Made by a program: the position numbers and the translations under genes. This document shows positions 23,022 to 34,904 of a DNA stretch of 64,000 nt, piece by piece. Source of the DNA: Taudactylus pleione (Eukaryota; Chordata; Amphibia; Anura; Myobatrachidae); the NCBI GenBank assembly GCA_031769625.1, contig JAUIMM010000519.1, positions 7,019,501 through 7,083,500 on the forward strand. Direction: 5' to 3'. Within the stretch, counting starts at the first letter, position 1, and the number at the start of each line of letters is the position of its first letter. A model generated the notes under the pieces. The model saw nothing but the letters and a program-made list of their open reading frames with translations. It did no database searches and was not told the origin of the DNA.

Positions 23022-24236
23022 TAAGTGTATGTTAAACATACTGGAGTTCATTTAGAGTTGGACATAGACCTCAGCTATGTCTTTTCCCCTCACAGTTTGC
23101 CCTTTTGGTTACGAGCTTCTTTTGTCCTGGTGGCTGTGCCACATTTTGCGCTGTATGGCTCCTGTGCCAAGGAATCCAGGGACAGGGATTGGTGGGGGCA
23201 TGTAGACACAGCCAATCTACAGTTATGAAGTGTCAATTCCAGGGGATGGCTGGCACTTTTCAATTAAGGCGGTCAGCACATGTAAGTGTCCTCAACTTTT
23301 TGACCAGAAAACTGCAATATACAGTAAAATGGGCAGGGGAAGTTCCAGATTATATACTATTACTGACCCCCACCCCACCTCCTTCCTCATTAAAATGTTA
23401 CACTGCCATCTCATTAACAATAAGACCCCAGATTTGATCCCTTTTCCCTCATTAAAAATCATAGCTGAAATCTGCAACCTTCCCCCCTCCCTCATTAAAA
23501 TGTGACCCTCAATCTTCAACCCCCTCCCCTTCTTTATTGAAAAACATATCCACAAATATGCACTCTCCATTAAAAATGATGACTTAATCCCCCCCCCCTA
23601 AATATAAGACCTCAAATCAATGTGGAGGCAACAACACTATCAAAGTCAAATTACTAATATGCTCACATGGTCCTGGCTGCCTTCGGTCTCGTCGTCTCTT
23701 GTTCCTTACAGTTTTGTAAGCAATGACTGGTAGATATCTCCAGCCATCCAACAATCAGTGAGTGAGTGGAGACATCCCACATACATGCCGTGCAGTCCAT
23801 GTACACTAACGTGGTGAGTCCATGACTGGTGGTCGGTAAACAGGTAGAAGATGCTGCCCAGCCACTATGATTGTATTTATAAACAGAATCTAAGTGTCCG
23901 GGGAGCATCCTCTGACTGCTTCTCGGTCGCCTGTCATATGACTGCAGCCCCATAACCCCAAGAATGTAGTGACCCAGGTGGCAGATCCCCCCTAACCCCC
24001 AGCCCAAGACCATCCCTGGTCAATGCAAAATGCATCCCAGTATTATCACCTAACAGGCACATGTGCATCCTGGTGCATTCTGCAAACTGATAATGATGAT
24101 GGCTGCTAGCCACGTCTGATTCACTACCTGCTTCTAAGTATACATGCTTTAAATTATGTTACTATGTTATAACTGCAATCTAATAGCAGAATTGATGTTT
24201 ACCAAACTTTTATTTTAGAAAAAGTAAATCATGATA
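23022..24236. other. Mostly featureless; degenerate pyrimidine-rich repeat at 23,340-23,600
   Basis: At 23,340-23,600 the motif CCCTCATTAAAA recurs about every 55-60 bases with C-rich linkers, a decayed minisatellite. The remainder is non-coding, with no recognisable element. Confidence 0.5.
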
Positions 24237-24758
24237 CTCTGGAATGGAATCGGTATGTAACGCCGGCTGTCGGGATCCCTCCTGTCAAAATACCAACAGC
24301 GGCATCCTGATGGTTGGTTTCCCGACAAGGGTCAGGTAATCCCCCTACTTGTAGCCTAACCCTAACCCTCCCCACCCCGCACCCTAACCATCCCCATTAG
24401 TGCCTAAACCTAAGTCTCCTCCCTTTGTGCCTAAACCTAACCCTCCCCCCTCAGTGCCTAAACCTAACCCCCTCTCCCTGTGGTTCCTAACCGTAAGCCG
24501 CCCCCCTAGGGGTGCCTAACCCTAACCTCCCCCCCAAAACCTAAACCTAATCCCGCTACGCTGCCTAAACCTAACACCCCCCCCCCCGCACTAACTCCCC
24601 GGATTTACCTCGTTCAGGCTGCTGTCCTTTTGGATTACGGCATTGGGATTAAGATAGGTGTCAGTACTTCAACCCGGTCCCGTGTCGGACTTTCAGTGTT
24701 GGGATTCAGACTGGCGGCATTCCGTCCGCCGGTCTGATAACTACATCCCCTCTGGAAT
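24237..24758. mobile_element. GGGATG family element with 9-bp duplication
   Basis: CTCTGGAAT at 24,237-24,245 is repeated exactly at 24,750-24,758, bracketing an element of 504 bp (24,246-24,749). Its ends, GGAATCGGTATGTAACGCCG and GGTCTGATAACTACATCCCC, are imperfect inverted repeats. The core at 24,350-24,600 is a CCTAACCCTCCCC and GTGCCTAAACC array. A 9-bp duplication is typical of Mutator-like transposons; that assignment is inference. Confidence 0.75.
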
Positions 24759-24865
24759 GGGAAAGGATAAGTCTGTTAATATATTTATTAATGTAGACTT
24801 AAAAAAATACAGTTGTATATTTGTGCCTTTACAATTTGCTTTTTACATCCTCCATGTGACTTTGG

Positions 24866-25030
24866 ACCTGATTGCGTGGTGGATGCTGACCCATCATGAT
24901 TGATTGGGAGTGTATGCTAATGCCACAGCTGCTGTAATTTGTACAGATGCACCCACCAGCTGTGTCTCTCATCCACAGCTTGCGTACACAGACGCAACAT
25001 TGGTCGCACCATCAAACTTCTGAGCAGCCC
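24866..25030. mobile_element. Partial GCCTGATTC-family foldback element
   Basis: It begins GACCTGATTGCGTGGTGGATG and contains blocks such as GCTAATGCCACAGCTGC, typical of this family. No matching right end is visible, so it is a truncated copy. Confidence 0.4.
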
Positions 25031-26069
25031 TTCTTATACAGCAAGATCATTATTAAAGTTATAAGAATAAAATGATAAGTGAACAAAAGCATCATTGCCA
25101 GGAACACTTTGTACAAGCAGATCTACCTTGAAAATGCAGAAGAATTACCGCTCCCACACTTCTAAAATAGTAAATGACAAAAGATATTACAATGCAAGAT
25201 CTCAAATAACCTTATGAAATACATCAGTTAAAGGACTGTTTTGACACATCTGTCTGATTTTATACTTCTCTAATTAAATATCATGTCACTCAATGCATAA
25301 TATATCATGGAACAGTCTTCCATCTGTTTGGAAAAGAAGGCACTTCTACTGAATGTTAGATATTTAACACATGGAACATAACACAGAACCTCAAAATAAA
25401 GAATGTATATGTGCAATTAGAATAGAAAATGTTTTTAACATTTCTTGAAAGCTAAAAAAAAATAAATAATAATAATTACACGAGGCTAGAAACTGTCTTT
25501 CTTAGCCAATTATTATTTAATTGCATGGTAAAGTCACAGGGAACACAGCAAATTTCAAAATAGTACAGATGGGTGCAATGAGATTACTGGGTATCAGGTT
25601 GCATTTTTGTAATTGCTAATGAATACACCAAGGAGGGTGTCTCACAAACAATGCTAGTGCAATTCTAAACAGGATCTATGCAATTAAGAAACAGTATTAA
25701 TTCAATTTATTTATTTATTTTTTGTTTTAGGTTTTGTCTTTGGACATGTTACCTCTTGCCAAATGGTCAAAGAATGGCCATTGGATTGTAAACTTAGGAG
25801 GATTAATTTACAATTTAGATACAATGATTAGAATCTGTACATAATGGTTGTGCAACAACTTGGCGTCTATTAATGTAACGGTGTAGAATTTAACATTCAA
25901 ATCTCAGGAGCCCAGGCTGATATCCCAAGTCTCGCTGTCATGCCATCATAACAGTTCTATCCCTGAACATTTAGGTATTCTTAGCATGTATACTATTTAT
26001 TTTCCTGTATAATTTCACTTATCCTGAAGAAATTAAAGATTTTATATTATCCTTAATGATAGAACATAA
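25031..26069. other. No recognisable gene or element
   Basis: AT-rich, non-coding, no repeats of note. Confidence 0.5.
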
Positions 26070-26348
26070 TATATGAGGCAGCCCTACTGGTTGAGGTCAA
26101 TTGGTTCAATTCCAATCATGGTCCTCAATGTATTTTATATGTTCTCACCATGTTTGGGTGTGTTTTGTTTGGGTGCCCTGTTTTCCTCCCAAAGTACAAG
26201 AACATCCTAGTACAGCAGGTTGGTAGGGAATTTAGGCTACAAATTCCAATGGGGCTGGGATTGATGTGAATGATTACATATCCCCTGTACAGCGCTGCTT
26301 AACGTGAGTTGTCAATGCATTTACTAAATGATGATAATAATACAAAGG
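26070..26348 (+). repeat. tRNA-derived SINE (plus strand)
   Basis: It begins GAGGCAGCCCTACTGGTTGA, with a B-box-like GGTTCAATTCC at about 26,102. It then has GTTTGGGTGCCCTG, TTTTCCTCCCAAAGTAC, GGTAGGGAATTTAGGCTAC and ACAGCGCTGCTTAACG, ending in GATGATAATAATA. This is the same order of blocks as the minus-strand copy at 16.63-16.96 kb. Confidence 0.7.
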
Positions 26349-26781
26349 ACACAGCAAGTGTTTTCCCATTAGATTGTAAGCTTCTCTTTCTATCTGCAGC
26401 TATATGTCTGTAGTTTAACTTTTATTAAGTGGTTAACTTGTTGTTACATTTACTTTACTTCCTAATTGTGTCCTAACGTTTCTGGGTCCTTTATAAGGGC
26501 ACAAAGTGATCAATTCAGTTTCTGGCTCTCTGATTATTAGCACATTGCAAACAAAGTGAACGTCATGTACAGAAGGCAAAGGGGTGAAGCGCTTTCACAT
26601 TCCATTGTGAGGTAATGGCAGGTAACCTGATAATGTCACAAAGACCCAGAAGAGTCCTGGAAGCATCAATGGTAGTTCAGGGAAGGTCCATATCAAATGT
26701 TTTACCATTAAACCAGACAAATTGATTTGGGGTCCAGATAGCACCATATCTATGTATCATAATGTTCAGGAGGTTGGGTAC
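26349..26781. other. No recognisable feature
   Basis: Non-coding sequence between the SINE and the next transposon. Confidence 0.5.
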
Positions 26782-27619
26782 GGGATGGCAGCGCTCTGGA
26801 CCCCGGTGGTCATAATCCCGCCGCCAACAACCCTCCCTACAGCCTAAACCTAACCCTCCCTCCCCGCAGCCTAAACCTAACATCCCCCCGCAGCCTAAAC
26901 CTAACCCTTCCCCCCGCAGCCTAAACGTAACATCCCCCCGAAGCCTAAACCTAACACTTCACCCGCAGCCTAAACCTAACCCTTGCACCCTGCAGCCTAA
27001 ACCTAACATCCCCCGCAGCCTAAACCTAACCCAGCCTCCCCACAGCCTAAACCTAACCCTTCCCCCTGCAGCCTAAAGCTAACATCCTCCCCCTCAGCCT
27101 ACACCTAACCCAGCCTCCCTCACAGCCTAAAACTAACCCTTCCCCCTGCAGCCTAAACCTAACATCCCCCCGCAGCCTAAACCTAACCCAGCCTCCCCAC
27201 AGTCTAAACCTAACCCTTCCCCCCGCAGCCTAATCCTAACATCCCCCCGCAGCCTAAACCTAACCCAGCCTCACAGCAGCCTAAACCTAACCCTTCCCCT
27301 CGCAGCCTAAACCTAACATCCCCCCGCAGCCTAAACCTAACACAGCCTCCCCGCAGCCTAAACATAACCCATCCCCCTGCAGCCTAAACCTAACATCCCC
27401 CCACAGCCTAACCCCCCCTAGTGCCTAAACCTAACCCTTCGCCCTGCAGCCTAAACCTAACATTCCCCCACAGCCTAAATTTAACCCTCCCCCCTAGTGC
27501 CTAAACCTCCCTCTAGTGCCTAATCCTAACCCTCCCCCTAACCCCAATACTTACCTTCGGGATGCCGGTGGTCGGGATACTGGCACTGGGATTCTAAGCA
27601 TTTTGAGTGCTGGCATCTC
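26782..27619. mobile_element. GGGATG family element with long CCTAAACCTAACC array
   Basis: The left end GGGATGGCAGCGCTC and the right end, minus strand, GAGATGCCAGCACTC are paired termini. The core (26,835-27,540) is about 700 bp of a 20-30 bp unit containing GCAGCCTAAACCTAAC plus C runs. It is the longest such core among the five family members in the window. Confidence 0.7.
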
Positions 27620-27647
27620 GACAGCCAGGGAACAGCTAAAAGACTAT

Positions 27648-28461
27648 GGGCTCTATTTATTAACATTATTTTTACTAAAATAAAGTGAAAAAGGGTGTTT
27701 TCACACCCTTTTCACATTATTTTAGTTTCACCTGTATTTATTACAGGGCAATTGGAGTAGAATTAGTAAAATTCTACTCCAACCCCCAGTATCACTTATT
27801 TTTAGTAAAGCAGATCGCATTTCCCATAATTGTAATGGGAAATGTGATCTGTGTGCAAGTTACTAAAAATAAATTGTAAAAAAATACCGGGGGAAGCCCT
27901 GTGATAATAACGCCACCTGGAGGTGGCGTTATCCAGGGTCTCCCCCGGTTACCGGGCTCCCACTCTGCTCTAACGGGGAGAGCAGAGGCGGGAGCCGGTA
28001 CCAGTAATCAGCTATGTGGTCTAAGTAGACCGCAAGCTGATTGCTGTGAAAAAAAGAAAAAAAAAATTAAACATTTTTTTTTTCACTTACCTGAATCCAG
28101 GGACCGGTGATCCGGCCTCCGGTGATGGCTCCTCTCCGGTCAGCTGGTCTCCCACAGTGCACTGGGGCCCAGTCATCAGGTGATCGGGCCCCAGTGCAGT
28201 ATGGGAGATCACCTGATCGGGAAGCCCGGAGAAGACCACCGGCCAGGAGGATGCAGGTAAGTGTAATGAAGGGAGGGGGGGTTTGCGGGGGGGGAGGAGG
28301 GGGGGTCGCGGGGGTCCGCGATCGTGGGGGGCGGGGCTTAGCGCCGGGGGCGGGGCTTAGCGTATATCCCTGTGATATTGCCTGAATTCGCAATGCGAAT
28401 TCACTCGGTAATATCACACTACAATCCGCATTCAATATGCGGATTGTAGTAAATAGAGCCC
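27648..28461. mobile_element. Foldback DNA transposon (GGGCTCTATTTA), about 0.81 kb
   Basis: The termini are GGGCTCTATTTATTAAC and TAGTAAATAGAGCCC. TAT lies on both sides (27,645-27,647 and 28,462-28,464) inside a shared CTATG. Internal hairpins include GGGTGTTTTCACACCC near 27,700, AGATCGCATTTCCCATAATT facing GGGAAATGTGATCT, and CACTGGGGCCC facing GGGCCCCAGTG near 28,170. It also has a very G-rich stretch at 28,267-28,340. Non-coding. A PIF/Harbinger-like origin is inferred from the 3-bp duplication. Confidence 0.75.
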
Positions 28462-28466
28462 TATGA

Positions 28467-28952
28467 GCCTGATTCAGAGACAGACGCTAATGTGATTGCA
28501 ACTGTGTTTTAGTACACAGTGCAGCTGCAAAAATATGCAAATGACAGCAAAGATCACCTGAGCATAAAGACGCTCATTGCTGCCTTCTCACCTCCGTGCG
28601 ACGACGCATACCTACGTAAACATCGGTAACATCAAAAGCACATCAGCGGCCATCTTACCCTTGCGGAAGGTCTGTCCTGCCGCAGCCTTGGGTGCTCTTC
28701 TGACATGCAGAGCTGCGAATACAATCGCAGTGGCTAATTTATGCTCGCCCATGTAACAGCGTTTTTGTAACCACTCTCCATTACCACCCCTAAACGCTGG
28801 CAGTCTGTCACTCACTTGGCGATGGATTCCTCTATGCGTGCGTGATCGCAATGCAATCGCAGCACACGCACAGTGCGGAGCATATGCATGCGCAATGGCA
28901 AACAATCGCTCGATCTGCCTGAAAATTGCATTAGCGTCCGTCTCTGAATCAC
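28467..28952. mobile_element. Foldback element of the GCCTGATTCAGAG family
   Basis: The ends GCCTGATTCAGAGACAGACG and CGTCCGTCTCTGAATCACACC pair over about 20 bases. There is a second internal pairing of CTAATG-type sequences. It is related to 3,619-4,066. No clear duplication is seen. No coding capacity. Confidence 0.7.
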
Positions 28953-29703
28953 ACCCATTGCATTATGCCTACCAAAATTTATCAGAAAAAAAAACGGGAT
29001 GTGCGCCGGGCCATTCTTGCTGGTTTTGGTTTTGGATCTGTATCTCCTTCATGTTTTGGATCTGGATTTGGTTTTGCGAAACCGCCCTTGCGTGTTTTGG
29101 TTTTGGATCTGTATTTTTTTTACATAAATTATAAAAACAGCTAAAATCACATAATATGGGCCTGTTTTTGTTCCTACAGTATTATTAACCTTATTAACAA
29201 TAATTTTCAGGCATTTCCAGTCAATTTTAACCACTTCACAGCTCATAATGTTTTCATTACTTTTCACCAAAGGCTGCAGCGAGCTAGCTGGCTAAAGTAA
29301 GCGACAGAGCAGCGGCACAAACGCACGGCAATTTAAAAAAATATAGGACATTTATGAAACATTACCACACAGCTGTGGCAGACAGGATGGCAGTTTAATA
29401 AACTATAAAAATGTCAGTCGGCAATGCCCTAAATTGTGGACATGCTCATTTTAACAAACCAAGCACTTTAGTGACAAGGACTGACACTTATGTGACTTAA
29501 GTCACATAAATTTTTGGAAGGACTACCTCCAATCATTAAGGAGGAGGTTGATGATGATGATGGTGTAGGTGGTGAAGATTGGATGTGCTGGTCCAAACTG
29601 CAGGTAGCTGATACTGGACTGCTTATTATTAATTTACAAATTATTATTATTTTGTTAAATAAATTGCATGAACTCACTGTAAATGATGTAACAGAGGAGG
29701 TGC

Positions 29704-30084
29704 CTAGATGGTTAATGTCCGTCTTCTAACTTTGGCTTCACAAATGGTACAGATGTCTTCACAACTGTTGTCAGGATTTGGGTTAAAATAATTCCACACC
29801 AAAAGACGTGGCTTTTCTGGTCTTATGCCCAGGCATGACAATGGCTTTCTTTTTATCACAAGCAAGAATCGCTGCCACTGGTGGCTATTTACACAAACAA
29901 AATCCATATCATCAACATCCTCACTATCATCAGATAGGACACAAATATCCACCTCACACTCCTTTTGCACTTCCTCTACATTATCATCCTCAATTTCTAT
30001 TATTTTACCATCTAATATAAGCAAAGCCATCAGTGATCCACTTTGCAACTGGGTGACATCTGTCATACTTGCTTCCTCTATCAA
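29704..30084 (-). pseudogene. BED-finger fragment of hAT transposase (second in copy 2)
   Basis: A 126-residue frame with an acidic N-terminal part (IEIEDDNVEEVQKECEVD) and then a BED-type zinc finger, VWNYFNPNPDNS...ICTICEAKVRR, with the CxxC pair intact. The frame ends before the HxxxH half. BED fingers bind transposon ends in ZBED-type hAT transposases. A second, different BED trace lies upstream at 30,401-30,610 in the same element, so the N-terminal region seems duplicated or two copies are fused. Confidence 0.7.
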
Positions 30085-30400
30085 AGGATTATTTAACAGT
30101 CAATTGATTTTTTTAAACTACTACTAGTAGTAGACTTCTTGGTCCCTTTCTGGGATGAAGATCCACCCCCAGCAGCAGCAGTCCTAGTGCTCAAGTATTC
30201 TTCTGAGGAATCCTGAATAAGCCTTATCCTGGATGCAGAACTACCTCCATCATTAGTGAGGATAAAGATGATGAAGGTGTTGGCAGTGGAGAATGCAGGT
30301 GCTGAGATCTAGCCGAGGGAAGGGAGCTAACTGATGCTAGACTGTCTGTTGGGTTTTTTTTAGCACCAGTTTCTGATTTTCCCTAAAATGTTCCATGAAC

Positions 30401-30860
30401 TCACTGCAATTTACATAACAGGGAGGAGGTTCCTAGATAGATAAGGTCCCTACATCTACTTACTGTGGCTTTGCAAATGCTACAGATGGCTTGACAATTG
30501 CTGTCCGGATTTGGGAAGAAATAATTCAACACATAAGAGGTGGATTTTTTCATCTTATGCACTTGCATGACAATGGGCTTTTTCTTATAATGGGCAACAA
30601 CTGTTTCCACTGGTGCTTGATGCCTGACTTACACAAACAACCTCATCAACAACATCCTTATAAAAACCGGTGTCAGCTGCATAATATCCCCCTCATCTTG
30701 GTGCACTTTCACACTAACAGCCTCAATTTCTACGTCAGCATGTTGACATGTGCTGCTCATTCCCACATTTGCAAAGGGTGTACAAATGGTGAATGGAGGC
30801 TTCTCTTCGAGTACAGTATTGGAAAGGTCAGGTTCCCACATTGCACCCAAGGACACATCT
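30401..30860 (-). pseudogene. BED-finger fragment of hAT transposase (first in copy 2)
   Basis: Two adjacent frames. At 30,629-30,856 is a serine- and acid-rich leader, NVGMSSTCQHADVEIE followed by VHQDEGDI, nearly the same as in copy 3 at 45,670-45,750. At 30,401-30,610 is a BED finger, YFFPNPDSNCQAICSICKAT, with CxxC present and a decayed LxxxL/HxL end. They are separated by a frame break. Expression as one protein is not possible. Confidence 0.7.
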
Positions 30861-30861
30861 A

Positions 30862-32200
30862 GGGGTAAATTTACTAAGAATCGAGTTTGGTCAAGTCTTG
30901 TTCTTTTTACTCACTTTGCTTCACCAAAACTCGGGTGAGTTTATCCTTTAACAACTCGCAAATTTACTAAGAAGTGAGTTTAGCTGAAAGTGAGTATTCC
31001 GATGGTGAAGCAGATCAAGATTTTTTCCCCCTATTTGTGAGTTTAGATGAGATTACTCACCCGAGATTGCAGTGTTTTCTCTCTGGCAAACTCACCCGAA
31101 CAAGCAGCCTGCACTTATTAGTGAGATATGTGTAAGCTGCTTGTGTTTTGTACCTGTAAAAAATGGGTTAATTGTTTAAAAAAAATGACGTGAGGTTCCC
31201 CCCCAAAAGCCTAACCAGCCCCGGACTTGTCAGACTGTCCTGGTATCTAAAATTATGGTGAACAAAACGAGTAGGGTTTCACCGTAATTTAGGTACCAGC
31301 ACCAGGCTGCAGGGCCAGTCCTGGTTTTAATTATAGGGGAGAAAAATGCATTGGGTTCCCCCTATAATTAAAACCAGCACCAGACCCAAAATGACCGGGG
31401 TGTATTGCCACAGCCAGGAGACCCTATTACCGGGTCTCCAGGGCCAAAGCATTCTCACCCCAAGTCACTCAGGCCAAGCCGGGGATCTCAGGGGAGATGG
31501 TGACCCCCCCAAAAAAGGGTCCCCCCTCTCCTGAAACCCCAAGCTTGGTCTGAAGCCCGGGGCTCTTCCCCACACCCCTGGACTGTGGGTACTGGGGTAA
31601 TAAAGTGTTAAATTAAAAGAAAACTATTGTATATTACAGTGGAACTACAGGTGCCAGCATGCCTGCCCTTTGGCACTTGTGGAACTACAAGTGCCAGCAG
31701 GCGGCCGGCACCCATACCTACACTGTAAAATAAATAGTTAAATAAAGACATAACACACACACCTTAGACAGTACAGCTTTATTACACAGATACCTCAATC
31801 ACACATACTTACCTGCACCAGCTGGTCTGCCCACTTCTCCAAGTAGATATCCATGTGGAATGACCTGCAAAAAAGATCATATACTCACCTCCATCCTCAC
31901 GTTGGTTTCCGTAGCATTCAGGGGCGTTTTTGCAAAAAAACAAACCGAGTACCCGATCCATTATCTTACCATTAGCAGTGTATGTGTGTAACCACATACA
32001 GCGCTAACCGGCTCCCGAATGAACAGTGAGAATAGTCAGGAGCCGCCAGCCAATCATCGGCCGCTAACTGTAGAGCAGCCACTGATTGGCTCCGGCTCCT
32101 GACAGTTCCCACGTGGGCAAGTCAGCTTTGTGGGCTTTGTACATGAACAAACTTACTGTGGTACAGCACACAGAACAGTACATGTAGCAATAGAATATAT
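30862..32200. mobile_element. Foldback DNA insertion within hAT copy 2
   Basis: The block starts GGGGTAAATTTACTAAGAA (30,865), an end type also seen at 9.23 kb. It contains three clear hairpins: 31,240-31,299 (arms CTGGTATCTAAAATTATGGT and ACCGTAATTTAGGTACCAG), 31,321-31,377 (CTGGTTTTAATTATAGGGG and its complement), and 32,035-32,103 (GTCAGGAGCCG facing CGGCTCCTGAC). The right boundary is not clear. Non-coding. Confidence 0.5.
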
Positions 32201-32254
32201 ATATTTTTTAACTTTTTTATACTTTTTTTCACAACTGACACTGCTCGGAGTCCT

Positions 32255-33205
32255 TATATGAATGGGTACACTGGGGTATGATCTGCAACATCACAGTACT
32301 TATATGGATATGCTGGGGTATAGCCTGCAGCGTCACAGTGTTTATATGGATACACTTGGGTACGGAAGCATACACTGGAGTATGGCCTGCAGTGTCACAG
32401 TGCTTAGATGGATACACTGGGATATGGAAGCATACACTGTGGTACGGCCTGCAGGGTCATAGTGCTTATATGAATACAAGGGGGGTATGGCCTCCAGCAT
32501 CACAGTGCTTATATGGATACACTGGGGTATGGCCTGCAGCGTCACAGTGCTTATATGGATAAACTGGGGTATGTAAGCATACACTGGGGGATATGGCCTG
32601 CAGCGTCACTGTGATTATATGGATACACTGGGGTGCGGCCTGCAGCGTCACTGTGCTTATATGGATACACTGGGGTGTGGCCTGCAGCATCATAGTGCTT
32701 ATATGGATACACCGTGGTATGGCCTGCAGCTTCACAGTACTTACAGTATATGGATGAATACACTGGGGTACGGCCTGCAGCGTCACAGTACTTAAATGGA
32801 TACGCTGGGGTACGGCCTGCAGCGTCACAGTGCTTATATGGATACATTGGGGTATGGAAGCATACATTGGAGTATGGCCTGCAGTGTCACAGTGCTTAGA
32901 TGGATACACTGGGGTACAGAAGCAAACACTGGGGTATGCCCTGCAGCCTCACAGTGCTTGTATGGATACACTGTGGTACGGATGCATACACTGGCGTATG
33001 GCCTGCAGCATCACAGTTCTTATATGGGTACACTGGAGTACGGAAGCATACACTGGGTTATGGCCTGCAGTGTTACAGTGCTTATATGGATACACTGGGG
33101 TACGGAAGCATACACTGGGGTATGGCCTGCAGCGTCACTGTGCTTATATGGATACACTGGGGGTACGGCCTGCAGAGTCACAATGTTTATATGGATACAC
33201 TGGCG
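32255..33205 (-). repeat. 42-bp tandem array in hAT copy 2 leader
   Basis: Units contain GGATACACTGGGGTATGGCC and TGCAGCGTCACAGTGCTTAT, about 42 bp, with some longer variants that add GAAGCATACACTGG. About 20 copies. Several overlapping open frames in both strands arise because the unit length is divisible by three; none is a gene. Confidence 0.95.
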
Positions 33206-33267
33206 TAAAGCACCAAGAAAATGACTTTTTAACTTTTTTTTACTTATTATTCTTTTACTTTTTTTTG

Positions 33268-33975
33268 ACAGCCCCTGGATGGACAGCACAGCCCCTGGAC
33301 AGACCACACAGCCCCTGGATCAACTCAGCACACAGCCCCAGGACAGACAGCACAGCCCCTAGACAGACCACACAGCCCCTGGATCAACTCACCACACAGC
33401 CCCTGAATGCACAGCACAGCCCCTGGATGGACAACACAGCCCCTGGATGGTCTCAGCACACAGCTCCTGGATGGACAGCACAGCCCTTGGATGGACAACA
33501 CAGCCCCTGGATGGACTCAGCACACAGCCCATGAATGGACAGCACAGCCCCTGGATGGACAACACAGCCCCTGGATGGTCTCAGCACACAGCCCCTGGAT
33601 GGACAGCACAGCCCTTGGATGGACAACACAGCCCCTGGATGGACTCACCACACAGCCCCTGAATGCACAGAACAGCCCCTGGATGGACAACACAGCCCCT
33701 GGATGGTCTCAGCACACAGCCCCTGGATGGACAGCACAGCCTTTGGATGGACAACACAGCCACTGGATGGACTCAGCACACAGCCCCTGAATGCACAGCA
33801 CAGCCCCTGGATGGACAGCACAGCCCTTGGATGGACTCAGCACACAGCCCCTGGATGGACAACACAGCCCCTGGATGGACTCAGCACACAGCTCCTGGAT
33901 GGATGGACAGCACAGCACACCTCTGGATGGACAACACAGCTCCCTGGATGGACAGCACAGCCCTCCTTGGACGGA
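33268..33975 (-). repeat. 18-21 bp tandem array in hAT copy 2 leader
   Basis: Units are ACAGCCCCTGGATGGAC with alternating AGCAC, AACAC and TCAGCAC linkers. They group into a higher-order period of about 55-65 bp. The reading frames through it are repeat artefacts. It lies just downstream (minus strand) of the TATA box. Confidence 0.95.
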
Positions 33976-34002
33976 CTCAGCAAGCAAATGGCGCGAGGAG
34001 GG

Positions 34003-34012
34003 ACTTATATGC
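34003..34012 (-). promoter_or_regulatory. TATA box of hAT copy 2
   Basis: On the minus strand, GCATATAAGTCCCTCC, equivalent to copies 1 and 3. The upstream GGCGAAACGTCATC block is also shared. Confidence 0.55.
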
Positions 34013-34193
34013 AATCTAAAAACCGCCAGAATCCGACGTGGGATTGATGACGTTTCGCCTAATTTTTGGATTTGAGTCTGGCGAGAAAACCTGAGCCTAA
34101 CTTGGATCCGGCTAGGAATCGGATGTTCGGGTGAGTCCAGTTCTCAGAGAACCAGACCCGTGAGAATCGGACCTGTTCATCTCTAAAAAAAAC

Positions 34194-34904
34194 TTGCTAG
34201 AAGTCATAAAATAAATGAATTAAAAGTTTTAAAAATAATCTTAAAAAAACATAAATAAGCAGCTTAATCTACAACATAAAAAGTCAGTGTGTGGGTTATC
34301 TTTTTGTACAGATAAGGAATGTTGGGATTTGCCCACGTGTAACTGCCATCATGCTACCTGTCTGACTGCTCCATCTCTTTAATTTGCATCTGATACCCTC
34401 TACTTGTGCTGTTATTATGGAATGCTGAGCTTTGTCACAGGGGCTTTTATTAAACTGCTGTCCCATGTGCCACTCACTATGATTCAAATCTAATCCCATC
34501 GTCCTCTGCAATTGTTATAAAGGGGCATATTTTTCAAATAAAATTTTTGGGATATCCCCAAAAACACATTGTGGGGGGGGGATCCCCTCAAAGTCTAATT
34601 ATCCCCAGCAATTAAGAAGGCGAGTCCACAGGAGATAGCTCCAATATCTGTCGTGGTACCTCCATTTCCGACCGCAAAACAAGCATAAATAGGTTTCTAT
34701 TGGAGCTGCTAAAGTACCAAAGTTAACAAGCTCCTGAATGTGAAGCATCTCAGGACCTGGCCCTGGCAGCTAACGCCATCTTCGGATAGCGTTAGCCCAT
34801 AGTATACTATGGGCTATTCTTACTCATGTTTTTGCGGAGAGGGATCCAGATATCCCTCTCTGTATGCCACTATTGACGCATATACAGGCCATAGACGTGC
34901 ATGT
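34194..34904. other. No recognisable gene
   Basis: Non-coding. Bases from about 34,530 look like decayed repeat sequence but no ends can be defined. Confidence 0.45.

Larger units (their letters stand above)
28996..34185 (-). mobile_element. hAT element, copy 2 (minus strand), internally deleted
   Basis: Read on the minus strand it starts TAGAGATGAACAGGTCCG (34,185) and ends GGCGCACATCCC (28,996). AAAAAAAC lies at 28,988-28,995 and 34,186-34,193, an 8-bp duplication as expected for hAT, though low-complexity. Order on the minus strand: promoter with GGCGAAACGTCATC and TATATAAG, an 18-21 bp array, a 42-bp array, an inserted foldback block, two BED-finger traces, and a 3' end homologous to copy 1. 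No catalytic core is visible, so this copy is non-autonomous. Confidence 0.85.

Noticed and set aside
26835..27540. Interstitial telomere
   Set aside because: Units are CCTAAACC plus variable C runs, not regular CCCTAA repeats, and lie between transposon termini.
32262..33534. Long open frames (up to 234 residues) in several frames
   Set aside because: They run through 42-bp and 18-21 bp tandem arrays whose unit lengths are multiples of three, which keeps frames open. No domain and no codon signal.
33407..34047. Overlapping frames rich in DGQHSPWMDN repeats
   Set aside because: Translation of the 18-21 bp array in different frames; not a protein gene.
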